Shown here: in pieces, positions 15,491-24,030 of the stretch
Numbering within the stretch: the first letter of the stretch is position 1
Layout of the letters: each line of letters starts with the position of its first letter
NCBI GenBank assembly: GCA_001780955.1
Contig: MFJR01000013.1
Location: 34,506-93,300, forward strand
From: Candidatus Gottesmanbacteria bacterium RIFCSPLOWO2_01_FULL_39_12b
Lineage (GTDB): Bacteria; Patescibacteriota; Microgenomatia; 2-02-FULL-39-11
DNA: 58,795 nucleotides
Reading direction: 5' to 3'
Made by a program: the position numbers and the translations under genes
Notes under the pieces: model-generated
The model's input: the letters and a program-made list of their open reading frames with translations, nothing else
Database searches by the model: none
Told to the model about the DNA's origin: nothing

Positions 15491-16489
15491 GAAAAATGCT
15501 CCCCCAAGGATAGAAAGATATAAGGCAATTCCTGTAAAAAATGAGTTTAGGGCAAAAACAATCCCCTCCTCCCTCATCACAAACCAGAGGAATTTACGCA
15601 CACCGAAGAGGTGGATAACTGTCGCTACTACTAGAGTTATATCCAATAAGTGACTTAAGTAACTCAAGTGACTTAAGTGACTTATGAAAGTAAGAGCCGA
15701 AAACACTACCACCCCTCCCGCCGAAATCGTTGTAATCGCTTCCTTACTTGTCGTTGCCACCGGATCAAATTTCTTTCGAGATCTATAGATTTTGCTCCAG
15801 TAAAAACTTCGCCAGAAATATTTCTTTGCCACGACCCAAAAATCTTCAAATTCATGATGAACCACTATTTTAGGATTAAAAACCACGGCATACCGCCTGG
15901 CAATTCTATAAGTCAGCTCAATATCCTCCACCAGAGCGGCTTTATAGGTCGTATCAAATCCCCGCAACCTTAAAAAAAGTGCCCGGTTAATCGCTGCCAC
16001 ACGAGTTGAAAAAAGATAATAATAATTCTTCGGATCCCGCTCATTGATCCAATAACTCCAATCCCGCAGCGCCTTAAATTTAGGGAAAAATTTCTGACTT
16101 TTTTGCTTCTTATCCCATACCCCAGTCATTGCATAAAGATCCGGATCATTTTTAAAGGATCTTATTGCTTCAAAAAGCGATTCTTTATATAAAACAACAT
16201 CAGAATCAAGAAACAAAACCACTTTCCCTTTGGCGTATTTCACTCCCACGTTCCTCGCATGCGCTGGCCCGCCGTTTTTCTTCAAACAAATCGCCCTCCC
16301 CCTACCTTTAAAGGTTGAACCCTTAAAGGTTACTTTCTTAACCGTCCCATCCCCCGAACAATCATCAACTACAACTAACTCAACCTCACCAAAATCCACT
16401 TTTTTACTTTTTCTGATTGATTCGAGTAAGGGAATAATTGTTTTCTCAGAATTATAAGTGGGAATGATGATAGAGAGAAATGGACTCAT
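15452..16489 (-). CDS. Membrane-anchored GT2 glycosyltransferase
   Basis: A 345-aa GT-A fold enzyme. SIIIPTYNSEKTI is the nucleotide-binding start, DDCSGDGT follows, and LFLDSDV is the DxD motif; LRGFDTTYKAALVEDIEL carries the acceptor-site ED. Hydrophobic helices lie at about 250-330. Two in-frame repeat insertions are visible: TFKGSTFKG (16304-16330) and HLSHLSYLSHL (15648-15683, four 9-bp units). The enzyme probably transfers a sugar to a lipid carrier on the cytoplasmic face. The 3' end overlaps the convergent gene. Confidence 0.88.
   Translation of the reverse strand: MSPFLSIIIPTYNSEKTIIPLLESIRKSKKVDFGEVELVVVDDCSGDGTVKKVTFKGSTFKGRGRAICLKKNGGPAHARNVGVKYAKGKVVLFLDSDVVLYKESLFEAIRSFKNDPDLYAMTGVWDKKQKSQKFFPKFKALRDWSYWINERDPKNYYYLFSTRVAAINRALFLRLRGFDTTYKAALVEDIELTYRIARRYAVVFNPKIVVHHEFEDFWVVAKKYFWRSFYWSKIYRSRKKFDPVATTSKEAITTISAGGVVVFSALTFISHLSHLSYLSHLLDITLVVATVIHLFGVRKFLWFVMREEGIVFALNSFFTGIALYLSILGGAFFSLFGKSRTGRIL
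15648..15683 (+). repeat. 9-bp tandem repeat (AAGTGACTT) inside the GT2 gene
   Basis: Four units AAGTGACTT/AAGTAACTC/AAGTGACTT/AAGTGACTT. Each unit is itself nearly palindromic and encodes three residues (Leu-Ser-His/Tyr). A matching array lies in the next gene at 17791-17826. Confidence 0.85.
16304..16330 (+). repeat. AACCTTTAAAGG-type palindromic insertion in the GT2 gene
   Basis: ACCTTTAAAGGT, then TGAACC and CTTAAAGGT, gives two overlapping palindromes and encodes TFKGSTFKG on the minus strand. Confidence 0.55.
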
Positions 16490-16510
16490 AAAATCCTTCC
16501 CATCTTAAGT

Positions 16511-16516
16511 TATAAT
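16511..16516 (+). promoter_or_regulatory. Consensus -10 box (TATAAT), probably leaderless start, for the gene at 16523
   Basis: TATAAT is followed by exactly 6 nt and then ATG 16523. No good -35 box is seen at 17 bp upstream (about 16488, AT-rich). The intergenic gap to the divergent GT2 start is only 33 bp. Confidence 0.5.
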
Positions 16517-16522
16517 TAAGGT

Positions 16523-18316
16523 ATGGTCAAGTATAAAAACTGGGTTTTTGTTGTTCTAATTCTCTTCTTCCTTCTCTTCTCCTTCTCACCCACTATCTTT
16601 GAGCTTTTTCAATCAAACAATCTGACAGACAAAAACAGGGAATTTATTCTGGAACATAACTACTACTGGCCGGACTATAATCTTTATCTGTCCAAGATAA
16701 GACAGGGTTTTGAGGGTCACCTAACTGCCAAGGAATTATATACGAGCGAATCCCACCGGGGTTCCTTGATTCAGGAATTCTATGTTGTTTTAGGTCTTTT
16801 GGGACGATATCTGAAACTGGTTCCCAACTATTCATATTTACTGGGAAGAATCATTTTTGCCCCGCTATTACTGATAGTAATACTCAAACTGGTAAAATAT
16901 TATTTCCCATCAACTTCAGTAAGGGTCAGACCTTTAGCGCCTTTAAGGTCTGACCCTATTGCTTGGCAAATCATTTCCTTTCTAATCATTATTGTCTCAG
17001 GTTCGTTCCCCAGATTCTGGTTTGACCAGAACGGCGCTCTCCAAATCGGCCGCTACATGGAGTGGTGGAGCAATATCGATTCACTGCAAAGAATTACTTT
17101 CATCCCCCATATTCTTTTTGGACAAGTCGTCTCGTTTTTTCTTTTATATCAGTTGGTAATAAGGGTCAGACCTTTAACGCCTTTAAGGTCTGACCCTGTA
17201 TTAATCTTTTATATTATATTAGGCAACCTCGTGGGCCTTGTATTCCCCCCGAGTTTGATTACGCTGAATGGAGTAATCTTATTGCTTATATTCGTAAAAT
17301 CTTATAAATCTTTAGTTTTAATAGCGGGTGACGTGAAAGAGGGGATCCCAAACGTAGCTTCACCGGCCTTGAGCCCCGCTGAGCGGGGCGATTTTGAAGC
17401 GAAGATTGGGAAACTTTCACGGCAGGACCCGCAAATTATAGTATATTTTTTATTTATTATTTTTACACTTCCCTCTCTCTTGTATATTTACCTCCTCACC
17501 AAACAGCTCCCCTGGTCGGCTCTCCTTAACTTCCACCGCACGCATCCGATGATGATACCGCTAGATCAATACGTCTTAGGCACGGGCCCAATAATCTTTT
17601 TAGGATTTTTTGGAGCAATTATTTCAATTATAAAAAAAGAAGAAAAATATCGACCCTTAATTCTCTGGCTGGTCGTTACTTTTGGCCTGGCAAGCTTTTT
17701 CTCTATCGTAAAAGAACAAAGCCCTTTAAGGTTCACCCAAACGGGATTGTTTATACCTTTGGGAATACTTGGGGCATATTTTCTAAGGCGCTTAAGTAAC
17801 TTAAGTTACTTAAGATACTTAAGTTACCTATCCATTATTATCTACATCTTTGGCAATCTCTTCATGATGAAAGTTTCGTTTGACTGGCAGGTAAGTTGGA
17901 TAGGTCAATTAATCGCAGCAACTTACCCGGCCGTTCCTTACCCGCCCCAAACCGTCTTTCCGCTCAAAGACTGGATGGCTGGAATTAGGTGGCTTAGGGA
18001 TAACACTAAGTCAGATGATGTTATCCTGGCAGAAATTACTGCCGGAAATTATATTCCGGCCTACTCTGGTAACACCGTCTATTTTGGCCAAGCCAATACG
18101 TATGATTACGAAAACAAGCAAATATTAGTAGATAAATTTTTTAAAGGAGAATTTAATCTTAATCAGGCAGAAATCTTTATCAAAAATGGGAGAATTAAAT
18201 ATGTTTTTGAAGATAAAAACCTGCCTGCCGGCGAGACAGGTCTTTCCGGTATCTACCCGTTTTTAAAACCGGTTTTTCATAATTCTATTGTCACGATCTA
18301 TAAGGTGAAATCTTAA
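16523..18316 (+). CDS. GT-C-like membrane protein (paralogue family 1)
   Basis: A 597-aa protein with about twelve membrane helices. The first external loop has DYNLYLSKIRQGFEG, with an Asp probably equivalent to the catalytic acidic residue of GT-C enzymes. The C-terminal soluble part has TAGNYIPAYSGNTVYFGQAN and IKYVFE. Both signatures recur in five other proteins of the window. The gene carries five in-frame repeat elements: two 36-bp hairpins (16922-16957 and 17162-17197), a 90-bp nested hairpin (17332-17421), a 9-bp tandem array (17791-17826) and a 21-bp palindrome (18220-18240). The frame stays open through all of them. Likely a lipid-linked-sugar-dependent glycosyltransferase. Confidence 0.8.
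   Translation: MVKYKNWVFVVLILFFLLFSFSPTIFELFQSNNLTDKNREFILEHNYYWPDYNLYLSKIRQGFEGHLTAKELYTSESHRGSLIQEFYVVLGLLGRYLKLVPNYSYLLGRIIFAPLLLIVILKLVKYYFPSTSVRVRPLAPLRSDPIAWQIISFLIIIVSGSFPRFWFDQNGALQIGRYMEWWSNIDSLQRITFIPHILFGQVVSFFLLYQLVIRVRPLTPLRSDPVLIFYIILGNLVGLVFPPSLITLNGVILLLIFVKSYKSLVLIAGDVKEGIPNVASPALSPAERGDFEAKIGKLSRQDPQIIVYFLFIIFTLPSLLYIYLLTKQLPWSALLNFHRTHPMMIPLDQYVLGTGPIIFLGFFGAIISIIKKEEKYRPLILWLVVTFGLASFFSIVKEQSPLRFTQTGLFIPLGILGAYFLRRLSNLSYLRYLSYLSIIIYIFGNLFMMKVSFDWQVSWIGQLIAATYPAVPYPPQTVFPLKDWMAGIRWLRDNTKSDDVILAEITAGNYIPAYSGNTVYFGQANTYDYENKQILVDKFFKGEFNLNQAEIFIKNGRIKYVFEDKNLPAGETGLSGIYPFLKPVFHNSIVTIYKVKS
16922..16957 (+). repeat. 36-bp in-frame hairpin, family D copy 1
   Basis: Arms AGGGTCAGACCTT and AAGGTCTGACCCT (13 bp, perfect) around TAGCGCCTTT. 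It adds 12 codons. Same family at 17162-17197 and 49461-49496. Confidence 0.9.
17162..17197 (+). repeat. 36-bp in-frame hairpin, family D copy 2
   Basis: Identical to copy 1 except for one loop base (TAACGC instead of TAGCGC). It lies 240 bp downstream of copy 1 in the same gene and the same frame. Confidence 0.9.
17332..17421 (+). repeat. 90-bp in-frame nested hairpin
   Basis: Four nested stems: CGTGAAAG/CTTTCACG at the ends, then CCCAA/TTGGG, GCTTC/GAAGC, and CCCCGCT/AGCGGGG at the centre. It adds 30 codons (including ALSPAERGDF) without breaking the frame. Confidence 0.85.
17791..17826 (+). repeat. 9-bp tandem repeat (CTTAAGTTA) inside the GT-C-like gene
   Basis: Four units CTTAAGTAA/CTTAAGTTA/CTTAAGATA/CTTAAGTTA encode LSNLSYLRYLSYL. 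It resembles the array at 15648-15683 in the neighbouring convergent-side gene. Confidence 0.85.
18220..18240 (+). repeat. 21-bp palindrome, family C copy 1
   Basis: CCTGCCTGCCGGCG then AGACAGG: it differs at one position from the reverse complement of 21505-21525. In frame, encoding LPAGETG. Confidence 0.75.
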
Positions 18317-19004
18317 ATCTGACCAGCTCCCAAAAAGCTAAAAGGACCGCTTCCACCATTCTGTCCGGTTTAAACATCATACTCTCGCGGGCAAAATGGG
18401 TAACACCCACATCCCCTATTTTATACCCATATTTAGTTGCCCGAATAATTTGCTCTGAATTAAAATTATATTTTAAAAAGTTACTTTCCCGCACTAATTC
18501 CTTTCCGATTCGTGCTTTATATAATCTGAATCCGGCGTTGGCATCTCTGATTCTGACGTGGAACAAAATTCTAAGCACAAGGTTATTAATCCGGGAAATT
18601 AGATAACGGAACCTTGGTTTGCGATTCTGCTTATAAGCTACAACCGCATCAAAATTACCCTTCTTAAAAACGGAGTATAAATCCCAGAAACTTACGGGCT
18701 GCACTTCTCCATCCCCGTCCCAAAAAAAGATCAGTTCGCCGCTAGCTTTGGAATAGAGGTTTTTAACCGCTTTTATACATCCTAATCTTTTTTTACCAAG
18801 CAAGAGTTTCATCCCGTATTTCTTCTTTAGTCTTTGCAAAATGGCCCTGGTATTATCAGTACTGCCATCCTCTGCAATAATCACTTCAACTAATATTCCT
18901 TCCTTTTTTAGCGGTTTCACCACTCTTTGATAAAGCGATTCAACCAACTCGATTATATTTTCTTCATTCTGATAGACGGCAGACAAGATCGAAATTTTAT
19001 ACAT
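18291..19004 (-). CDS. GT2 glycosyltransferase (dolichol-phosphate-mannose-synthase-like)
   Basis: A 237-aa protein with ISILSAVYQNEENI, then EDGSTDNTRAI and a WDGDGEVQP segment in the place of the DxD motif, then LRILFHVRIRDANAGFRLYK as in DPM1/GtrB-like enzymes. No C-terminal membrane pair is present. Such enzymes load one sugar on polyprenyl phosphate, the donor used by GT-C transferases such as those around it. The 3' end overlaps the convergent GT-C-like gene by 26 bp. Confidence 0.88.
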   Translation of the reverse strand: MYKISILSAVYQNEENIIELVESLYQRVVKPLKKEGILVEVIIAEDGSTDNTRAILQRLKKKYGMKLLLGKKRLGCIKAVKNLYSKASGELIFFWDGDGEVQPVSFWDLYSVFKKGNFDAVVAYKQNRKPRFRYLISRINNLVLRILFHVRIRDANAGFRLYKARIGKELVRESNFLKYNFNSEQIIRATKYGYKIGDVGVTHFARESMMFKPDRMVEAVLLAFWELVRFKISPYRS

Positions 19005-19021
19005 AAATCTATAAATCTATA

Positions 19022-19034
19022 AACCCGACGGGTT
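19022..19034. other. Hairpin downstream of the GT-C-like gene at 19062 (minus strand)
   Basis: AACCC-GAC-GGGTT with a T-rich stretch after it on the minus strand (TTTATAGATTTATAG). A weak intrinsic terminator candidate; a short direct repeat (ATAAATCT) lies beside it. Confidence 0.35.
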
Positions 19035-19061
19035 GTTCAGCTTCAAACCTCTTCTTGACAA

Positions 19062-20771
19062 CTATTTATTTACTTTATAAATGGCTAATGACTGATCCCC
19101 ATATACTTTTCTTAATACATCAATCTCATTGATATTTTTCGTCCAGCGATAAGTTAACACGTAATCTATTTTACTTTTTAGCAAAAACTCCTTCATCTTG
19201 TCTTTATTCCAATCCCCCCAAAAGAAGTTTCTTGTCTCTAATTCTTTTCTCGGATAGTCGGTTGTGGCTAAAGAATGACCCTCATAAACCCGGCGTCCCG
19301 ATATCCCTGGAAATAATGAGTTGAAAGGCCAGATCACCAGAAAGGCGTCATCGATACCTGATATTTTTTGGGCTTCTTTTAACGTCCGGTAATCATTTTT
19401 AGAGATATAGTAGAAAGCATTACGTGTGTCTACAGTCAACCGGTTTTGAATTTGACTAATATAGCACGGAATAAAAACTGTGACGACTATTGCCATAATT
19501 ACGATAGCTGCCGCCTTCCTGAATTGCGAGATGGCTTCTGTTGCCAAAACGGCAAAAAAAAGCGTTGTGGTAGCGGGTAAAAAACGCGCGTTGACAATCG
19601 ATACTGCTTTCGGAATGGGTGAGAAAAATAAACCGATTGTTAGAAGCGGAAAGACTAATACTAAAATCCGCAGCAACCGTTCAGGACTTAGCAAAACTTT
19701 GTCATTGCGATCCGCCAGTTGGCGGAGAAGCAATCCCGTCCGGACGTACCGAAACCCAACGGGACCGCCACGTCCTCCGATTCGGAGGACTCGCGATGAC
19801 ATTTTCTTTAGAGACTCCTTAAGATATAAAAGCAATCCCGCTACCGCCAAAACCATCACCGGCCCGTTGCCTAAAATATAGTCAAATACATTTATAGACA
19901 AGGTCTGGGTTTTCTCCCAGTTTGCAAGCTGGGAATAAGGAAGAACGGAGAGAATTTTTTTTAAATATAAAGCCATGGGTAATCCTCCCAAGAAAAAAAA
20001 TATGGAAGGGGTAAAAAGTAGTAAGATCTGCGAGGTAATTCTTTCTTTCCGAAAGAATAAATAAATCAGAGGAACAAAAAAGACAATCATTACCAAAAGT
20101 CCCCAATGTACCGGATCGATACTGGCCAGAATAAACCCCAACAATGGAAAAATCAGTCCCTTTATTATTCCGTAATGATTTTTCTCCTTACTTTCCCACC
20201 AGATAATCGATAATAAAAGAAAGAGTGAAATAACAGTTCTGCCCAGAAGATGGTGCGGTACGCCTGCTAACCTGTTAAAAGGTTCTCCCATATTAAACCA
20301 GTAAGTATAATACGAAAAGCTTAAATAACCATTCTCAAAAACAAGTTTTGGGAAAGCATTGCTTGAGACAAAAAGGAAAAACGCGATCATCCTCTTCATC
20401 TTGTTTTCGTTAAATATTTTTCGAATCAATAAATAAGATACCCCTAAAAATGTAATCGTAAAAATAATAATTGAGAATTGATAAGAAAACTGATGATCAA
20501 AACCTAAAAGATATAAAAGGCGGCCCGTGAATACGTTGACCCAGCCGACCAGGGTCTTCTGATGGAAATCGGAGGTATAAAGATCATATGAATAAAACCA
20601 GTTCATACTGCCCTGGGCAAACTGGGATAAATAGCTGAAATAATCTCCGGGCCAGTGCATGGTCCCTAAAAAAACACTGCCCGACGGGGTTTTGAGAGTA
20701 CCGGCAATAAAAGGCAACCAATTTAAAACGGTAAATATCAAGATTACTGTACCAACAATTATTATTTCCAT
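19062..20771 (-). CDS. GT-C-like membrane protein (paralogue family 1)
   Basis: A 569-aa polytopic protein. The first loop has DYFSYLSQFAQGSMNW and YTSDFHQKT, and the C-terminus has FPGISGRRVYEGHSLATTDY and KIDYVLTYRW. These align with family 1 signatures at 16523, 22419, 36902, 40836 and 43161. A 102-bp element (19700-19801) with inverted TGTCATTGCGA ends is inserted in frame, adding 34 residues including VGFRYVRTGLLLRQLADRND. The start overlaps the end of the upstream gene (20762) by 10 nt, implying an operon. Confidence 0.8.
   Translation of the reverse strand: MEIIIVGTVILIFTVLNWLPFIAGTLKTPSGSVFLGTMHWPGDYFSYLSQFAQGSMNWFYSYDLYTSDFHQKTLVGWVNVFTGRLLYLLGFDHQFSYQFSIIIFTITFLGVSYLLIRKIFNENKMKRMIAFFLFVSSNAFPKLVFENGYLSFSYYTYWFNMGEPFNRLAGVPHHLLGRTVISLFLLLSIIWWESKEKNHYGIIKGLIFPLLGFILASIDPVHWGLLVMIVFFVPLIYLFFRKERITSQILLLFTPSIFFFLGGLPMALYLKKILSVLPYSQLANWEKTQTLSINVFDYILGNGPVMVLAVAGLLLYLKESLKKMSSRVLRIGGRGGPVGFRYVRTGLLLRQLADRNDKVLLSPERLLRILVLVFPLLTIGLFFSPIPKAVSIVNARFLPATTTLFFAVLATEAISQFRKAAAIVIMAIVVTVFIPCYISQIQNRLTVDTRNAFYYISKNDYRTLKEAQKISGIDDAFLVIWPFNSLFPGISGRRVYEGHSLATTDYPRKELETRNFFWGDWNKDKMKEFLLKSKIDYVLTYRWTKNINEIDVLRKVYGDQSLAIYKVNK
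19700..19801 (+). repeat. 102-bp MITE-like element, in frame
   Basis: Ends TGTCATTGCGA and TCGCGATGACA are inverted repeats (10 of 11 match). Internal palindromes: TCCGCCAGTTGGCGGA, CGTCCGGACG and GTCCTCCGATTCGGAGGAC. Length is exactly 34 codons. Confidence 0.85.
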
Positions 20772-22405
20772 AAGAAACGTTTCAAAAAGAGAAATATTAC
20801 TGCGCCAAGAGAAATTAAGTTGGCTATCTGTTCAATCTTGGAAACTGCAAAAATTAACTTTAGACTGTGCGTTCCCGGCTGTAGTCTAACCAGGATTCTG
20901 CCAACATTATCCATATTTATTTTTGCCTGTCTTCCGTCAACATAAACCTTCCAATTTGGAAAATAAAACCTGTTGATGGTCAACTCATCTTCTTTTTCAT
21001 TTTTTACATCAAAACTTAACCTTTCGGCGCCGCTGTAATTTATCTTCACTTTCTCCTGGTTTACCGTCTCTCCCTTCGATTTTACCAAAAAATCCATATC
21101 AGCTAATTTCGGCAAAAACTCTGCGATCAGCATATTCTTCTTAGTTCCCGGTGCCGCTGTCACGGTCTGCTTCTGATAAAAATACGTGTTGGGGAAAGGA
21201 AAAATATCTGTATAAGGATTTAAATAAGGTTTGCCCTGAATGAGCGTCAGAATAATTATCACAACTGCAAAAGTCTTGCTCCGTTTGGCTATTACTCCTC
21301 CCAACAGCGCACCGGCAAAGCTAGTCACAAACAGAAAGCGGAAGGGGTAAAGGATATAAGTAAATGGAGGGATACTCCAAAGCCAACTGGATAGATAGTT
21401 TGTAAGGTAGAGACTGAAAGATAATAATACCAATAATCCAATCCGCCAGCTGGCGGACCAATGATCAAAAGATTTTCTGCTATTTCGAATTAGACGAATT
21501 AATCCCTGCCTCGCCGGCAGGCAGGCAATTAGACCAATCAATAATATCGGCAAACCGACCGTAAAGTCTAAATAATGAGTTATTCCGTCTCTAATCACTC
21601 TAAACGCAGTCTCCGTCTGAAAGCTGAACGACTTGAAAAACGATCCGCGTATCGCTCCTTCCGTCATCAAAAACATCGGGTATTTCATCTCGTTTTGTAA
21701 AACTAACGCAGGCAGCCAGAAAAAAGCAGATAATACTACCGCCAGTAAAAAAGCGTTAAGTCCCAACAATCCCAAACGAGGTTGTCCGCCAGCTGGCGGA
21801 TCGTTTGGACCTATCACAAAGCCTAATAATAAAAGCACAGGAGTAAACATTAATACTGAAACGTTATGAGAAAGAATGAATAAGAACCAACAAATAGTCA
21901 AAAGCAGGGCGTTTTTTTTAACTTTTAATAAGTAAAGTATCAATGGAGGAAAAACGAAAGCTAATTCTTCTCCCCACGCGTCGTACAGATATGTCATCTG
22001 AAGATGATAAGGCGTATAAGTATATAAAATTGCCGCAACTATTCCTCCCCAATTTCCGAACAATTTTCGCCCCAGGAGAAACATAAACAATCCCGACAAA
22101 AATAAAGACAAAGCGGACAAAATCTGACCTGCCTGATCGACGGAAAATCCTAAAAATAAAAATAATGAGCCAAGATAATAAGGAAGAGGATAATTAAAAA
22201 GGAAAGTGGGAGCACCATATCCAAGCGCCGCCTCCTTTGCCCAACGAGGCCTGATATTTCCCTCTTTTAAGGAATTATAAAAGGAAACAAGCCTGAACCT
22301 GTGCCCCAAACCGTCGGCAGTTCCCGAAATATACGGCTTGAACAATGGCAGGATTACAAATAACAAATTTAATAACAGAAAACCCCAAATTATTATTTTT
22401 TTCAT
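20762..22405 (-). CDS. GT-C-like membrane protein (6-PTS-related/YfhO-like)
   Basis: A 547-aa protein with about twelve membrane helices. SGTADGLGHRFRLVSFYN and RWAKEAALGYGAPTFLFNYP near residues 25-75 match the 6-pyruvoyl-tetrahydropterin-synthase-related membrane family, which is GT-C-like despite its name. The C-terminal soluble region (NRFYFPNWKVYVDGRQAK) is YfhO-like. Three palindromes lie in frame: 21442-21457, 21505-21525 and 21772-21808 (NDPPAGGQPRLG). Likely transfers sugars to a surface polymer. Confidence 0.78.
   Translation of the reverse strand: MKKIIIWGFLLLNLLFVILPLFKPYISGTADGLGHRFRLVSFYNSLKEGNIRPRWAKEAALGYGAPTFLFNYPLPYYLGSLFLFLGFSVDQAGQILSALSLFLSGLFMFLLGRKLFGNWGGIVAAILYTYTPYHLQMTYLYDAWGEELAFVFPPLILYLLKVKKNALLLTICWFLFILSHNVSVLMFTPVLLLLGFVIGPNDPPAGGQPRLGLLGLNAFLLAVVLSAFFWLPALVLQNEMKYPMFLMTEGAIRGSFFKSFSFQTETAFRVIRDGITHYLDFTVGLPILLIGLIACLPARQGLIRLIRNSRKSFDHWSASWRIGLLVLLSFSLYLTNYLSSWLWSIPPFTYILYPFRFLFVTSFAGALLGGVIAKRSKTFAVVIIILTLIQGKPYLNPYTDIFPFPNTYFYQKQTVTAAPGTKKNMLIAEFLPKLADMDFLVKSKGETVNQEKVKINYSGAERLSFDVKNEKEDELTINRFYFPNWKVYVDGRQAKINMDNVGRILVRLQPGTHSLKLIFAVSKIEQIANLISLGAVIFLFLKRFLWK
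21442..21457 (+). repeat. TCCGCCAGCTGGCGGA palindrome (family B), in frame
   Basis: A perfect 16-bp palindrome. Further copies or close variants are at 6914, 19711, 21785, 23419, 45918, 52727, 54305 and 54645. Confidence 0.9.
21505..21525 (+). repeat. 21-bp palindrome, family C copy 2, in frame
   Basis: CCTGCCTCGCCGGC then AGGCAGG. It encodes CLPARQG on the minus strand. One difference from the reverse complement of 18220-18240. Confidence 0.8.
21772..21808 (+). repeat. 37-bp compound palindrome (family B core), in frame
   Basis: Outer arms CCAAACGA (21772-21779) and TCGTTTGG (21801-21808) around the core TCCGCCAGCTGGCGGA (21785-21800). Confidence 0.85.
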
Positions 22406-22418
22406 TTTGAATTTTGAA

Positions 22419-24020
22419 TTATTTTACTTCCCCTACCACAACATCCCCACTCCGAAATACTTCCTCAATTCCATTAACCTTCCCCTTTTTTACAAACTGA
22501 TCATATCCTATATGATCCAGACCAAAAATTATATACTGGACTGCCCACTTTTTTAACTGTTCTGTAATTTTATCGTCCCCGATTTGCCGTAGATATATCG
22601 AGTCAACTGCCTGTTTTACTTTCCCATAGTCTAGCCGTGAATCTAGCCTGCCTAAAACTACCTGATTGTCAGTAAATGCCGGAAGTAGATTCGAGATGTT
22701 TTCACCTGCCAGAATAGTCACCGATGGTCTGCTGTTTTTATTTATGAAATTAATAGCATCCATCAATTTATCAGGCAACAGCACATTGTAATAAGAGGGA
22801 GTCGGAGTATCATAAGTTTGACTTAGAGAAAATATAAAACCGCTTGACAGTGAAATAATTAAAAAAAGTGCTATCACTGCTTGAAACATTTTTGCCGTCT
22901 CCTTTTTCGGCTGAAAGTTTTCCCAAAAAAATACCGTCAGAATTGAACAGGGAATAAAAACGTTAAGACTGAACAACCTGCTCATGGAATACGGTAACTG
23001 CCTGCCCACAAACGGAAAACTCGCAACCGGTAAAAACGCCCATAAAGCTAAAAGGATATGATTAAAGCGGAATTTCCTGATGTAAACAAAAGACAACCCT
23101 GCGGTAAGAAGTAACGGTCCTAACGAGGCAAGATAAGATATATAAGAAACAAGATAGCGACCTACTTTCTCGCCGTAATAATAATATTGCCAGGGATTAC
23201 CGTAGTTGAAGAGGTAAAAATTGTAAAGCATAAGGGGCAGAACACTTAAGAAGATTATTATAAATTCTTTATAAGGGGACCCCTTGCGTAGGCAAACGGA
23301 AACTATACCCAAAACAGCCAGCATAAATGTCATAAGAGCAGGATTAACCAGCATAATAATAATTGAGACAACAACGATTTTAACGATTATACGAGTTTCG
23401 CCCCTCCCGTCATTGCGATCCGCCAGCTGGCGGAGTGGCAATCTCATCAATAAAATTAATAAACAGTTAAAAAGAGTATTAGCCAATCCGTGATGTAAAG
23501 GGATCATAAATTTTTGAAGCGTGTAAAATGATTGCCAAAAATCGATTATGGGCAGTAATTTTATCGCTCCGTATGTCTTTGAAACATAAGGAAATGAACT
23601 GGAAAAAAGCATGAGTAAGAGTGCCAGCTTTCTGGATTTTGATGAATCAAGAATAGTTTTTATTAAATACCAGATACTCAAAATCCAGGTTAAAATAAAT
23701 ACGTTTCTGCCCAGATGATAAGTGATGTCGATGGGAAGATTAACTAATCTGCTAAGCATTCCTAAGGTGGGAAACAGGGGTTGAAAAAGAACCTGTTTTT
23801 CAATCTCGGGTATATATTTGGACCGGATCAGTATTTTTCCGTTCCAGCCATCTCTCATCCAGGAAAGGAACTGATAGTAATCAAAATAATAACCGGTAGC
23901 TCCGTAAAATCTAGAACCCGCCGGTGGTTTCACATAACTTTTAATCAGGGGATAATCCAAGAGAAAAAATACTAAGAGTATGAACGATACGGAAAGGATT
24001 ATTGCAAAATGCTTCCTCAT
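22419..24020 (-). CDS. GT-C-like membrane protein (paralogue family 1)
   Basis: A 533-aa polytopic protein with YYFDYYQFLSWMRDGWNGK in the first loop and LLPAFTDNQVVLGRLDS, then VQYIIFGLDH, near the C-terminus: the family 1 signatures. An element of about 37 bp at 23409-23445 (GTCATTGCGA plus TCCGCCAGCTGGCGGA) adds LRQLADRNDG in frame. It lies in a same-strand run with 20762 and 24031, gaps of 11-14 nt. Confidence 0.8.
   Translation of the reverse strand: MRKHFAIILSVSFILLVFFLLDYPLIKSYVKPPAGSRFYGATGYYFDYYQFLSWMRDGWNGKILIRSKYIPEIEKQVLFQPLFPTLGMLSRLVNLPIDITYHLGRNVFILTWILSIWYLIKTILDSSKSRKLALLLMLFSSSFPYVSKTYGAIKLLPIIDFWQSFYTLQKFMIPLHHGLANTLFNCLLILLMRLPLRQLADRNDGRGETRIIVKIVVVSIIIMLVNPALMTFMLAVLGIVSVCLRKGSPYKEFIIIFLSVLPLMLYNFYLFNYGNPWQYYYYGEKVGRYLVSYISYLASLGPLLLTAGLSFVYIRKFRFNHILLALWAFLPVASFPFVGRQLPYSMSRLFSLNVFIPCSILTVFFWENFQPKKETAKMFQAVIALFLIISLSSGFIFSLSQTYDTPTPSYYNVLLPDKLMDAINFINKNSRPSVTILAGENISNLLPAFTDNQVVLGRLDSRLDYGKVKQAVDSIYLRQIGDDKITEQLKKWAVQYIIFGLDHIGYDQFVKKGKVNGIEEVFRSGDVVVGEVK
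23409..23445 (+). repeat. MITE-like element fragment with family B core, in frame
   Basis: GTCATTGCGA then TCCGCCAGCTGGCGGA then GTGGCAATCTC. Same left end as the element at 19700-19801. Confidence 0.85.
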
Positions 24021-24030
24021 TAATTCTACC

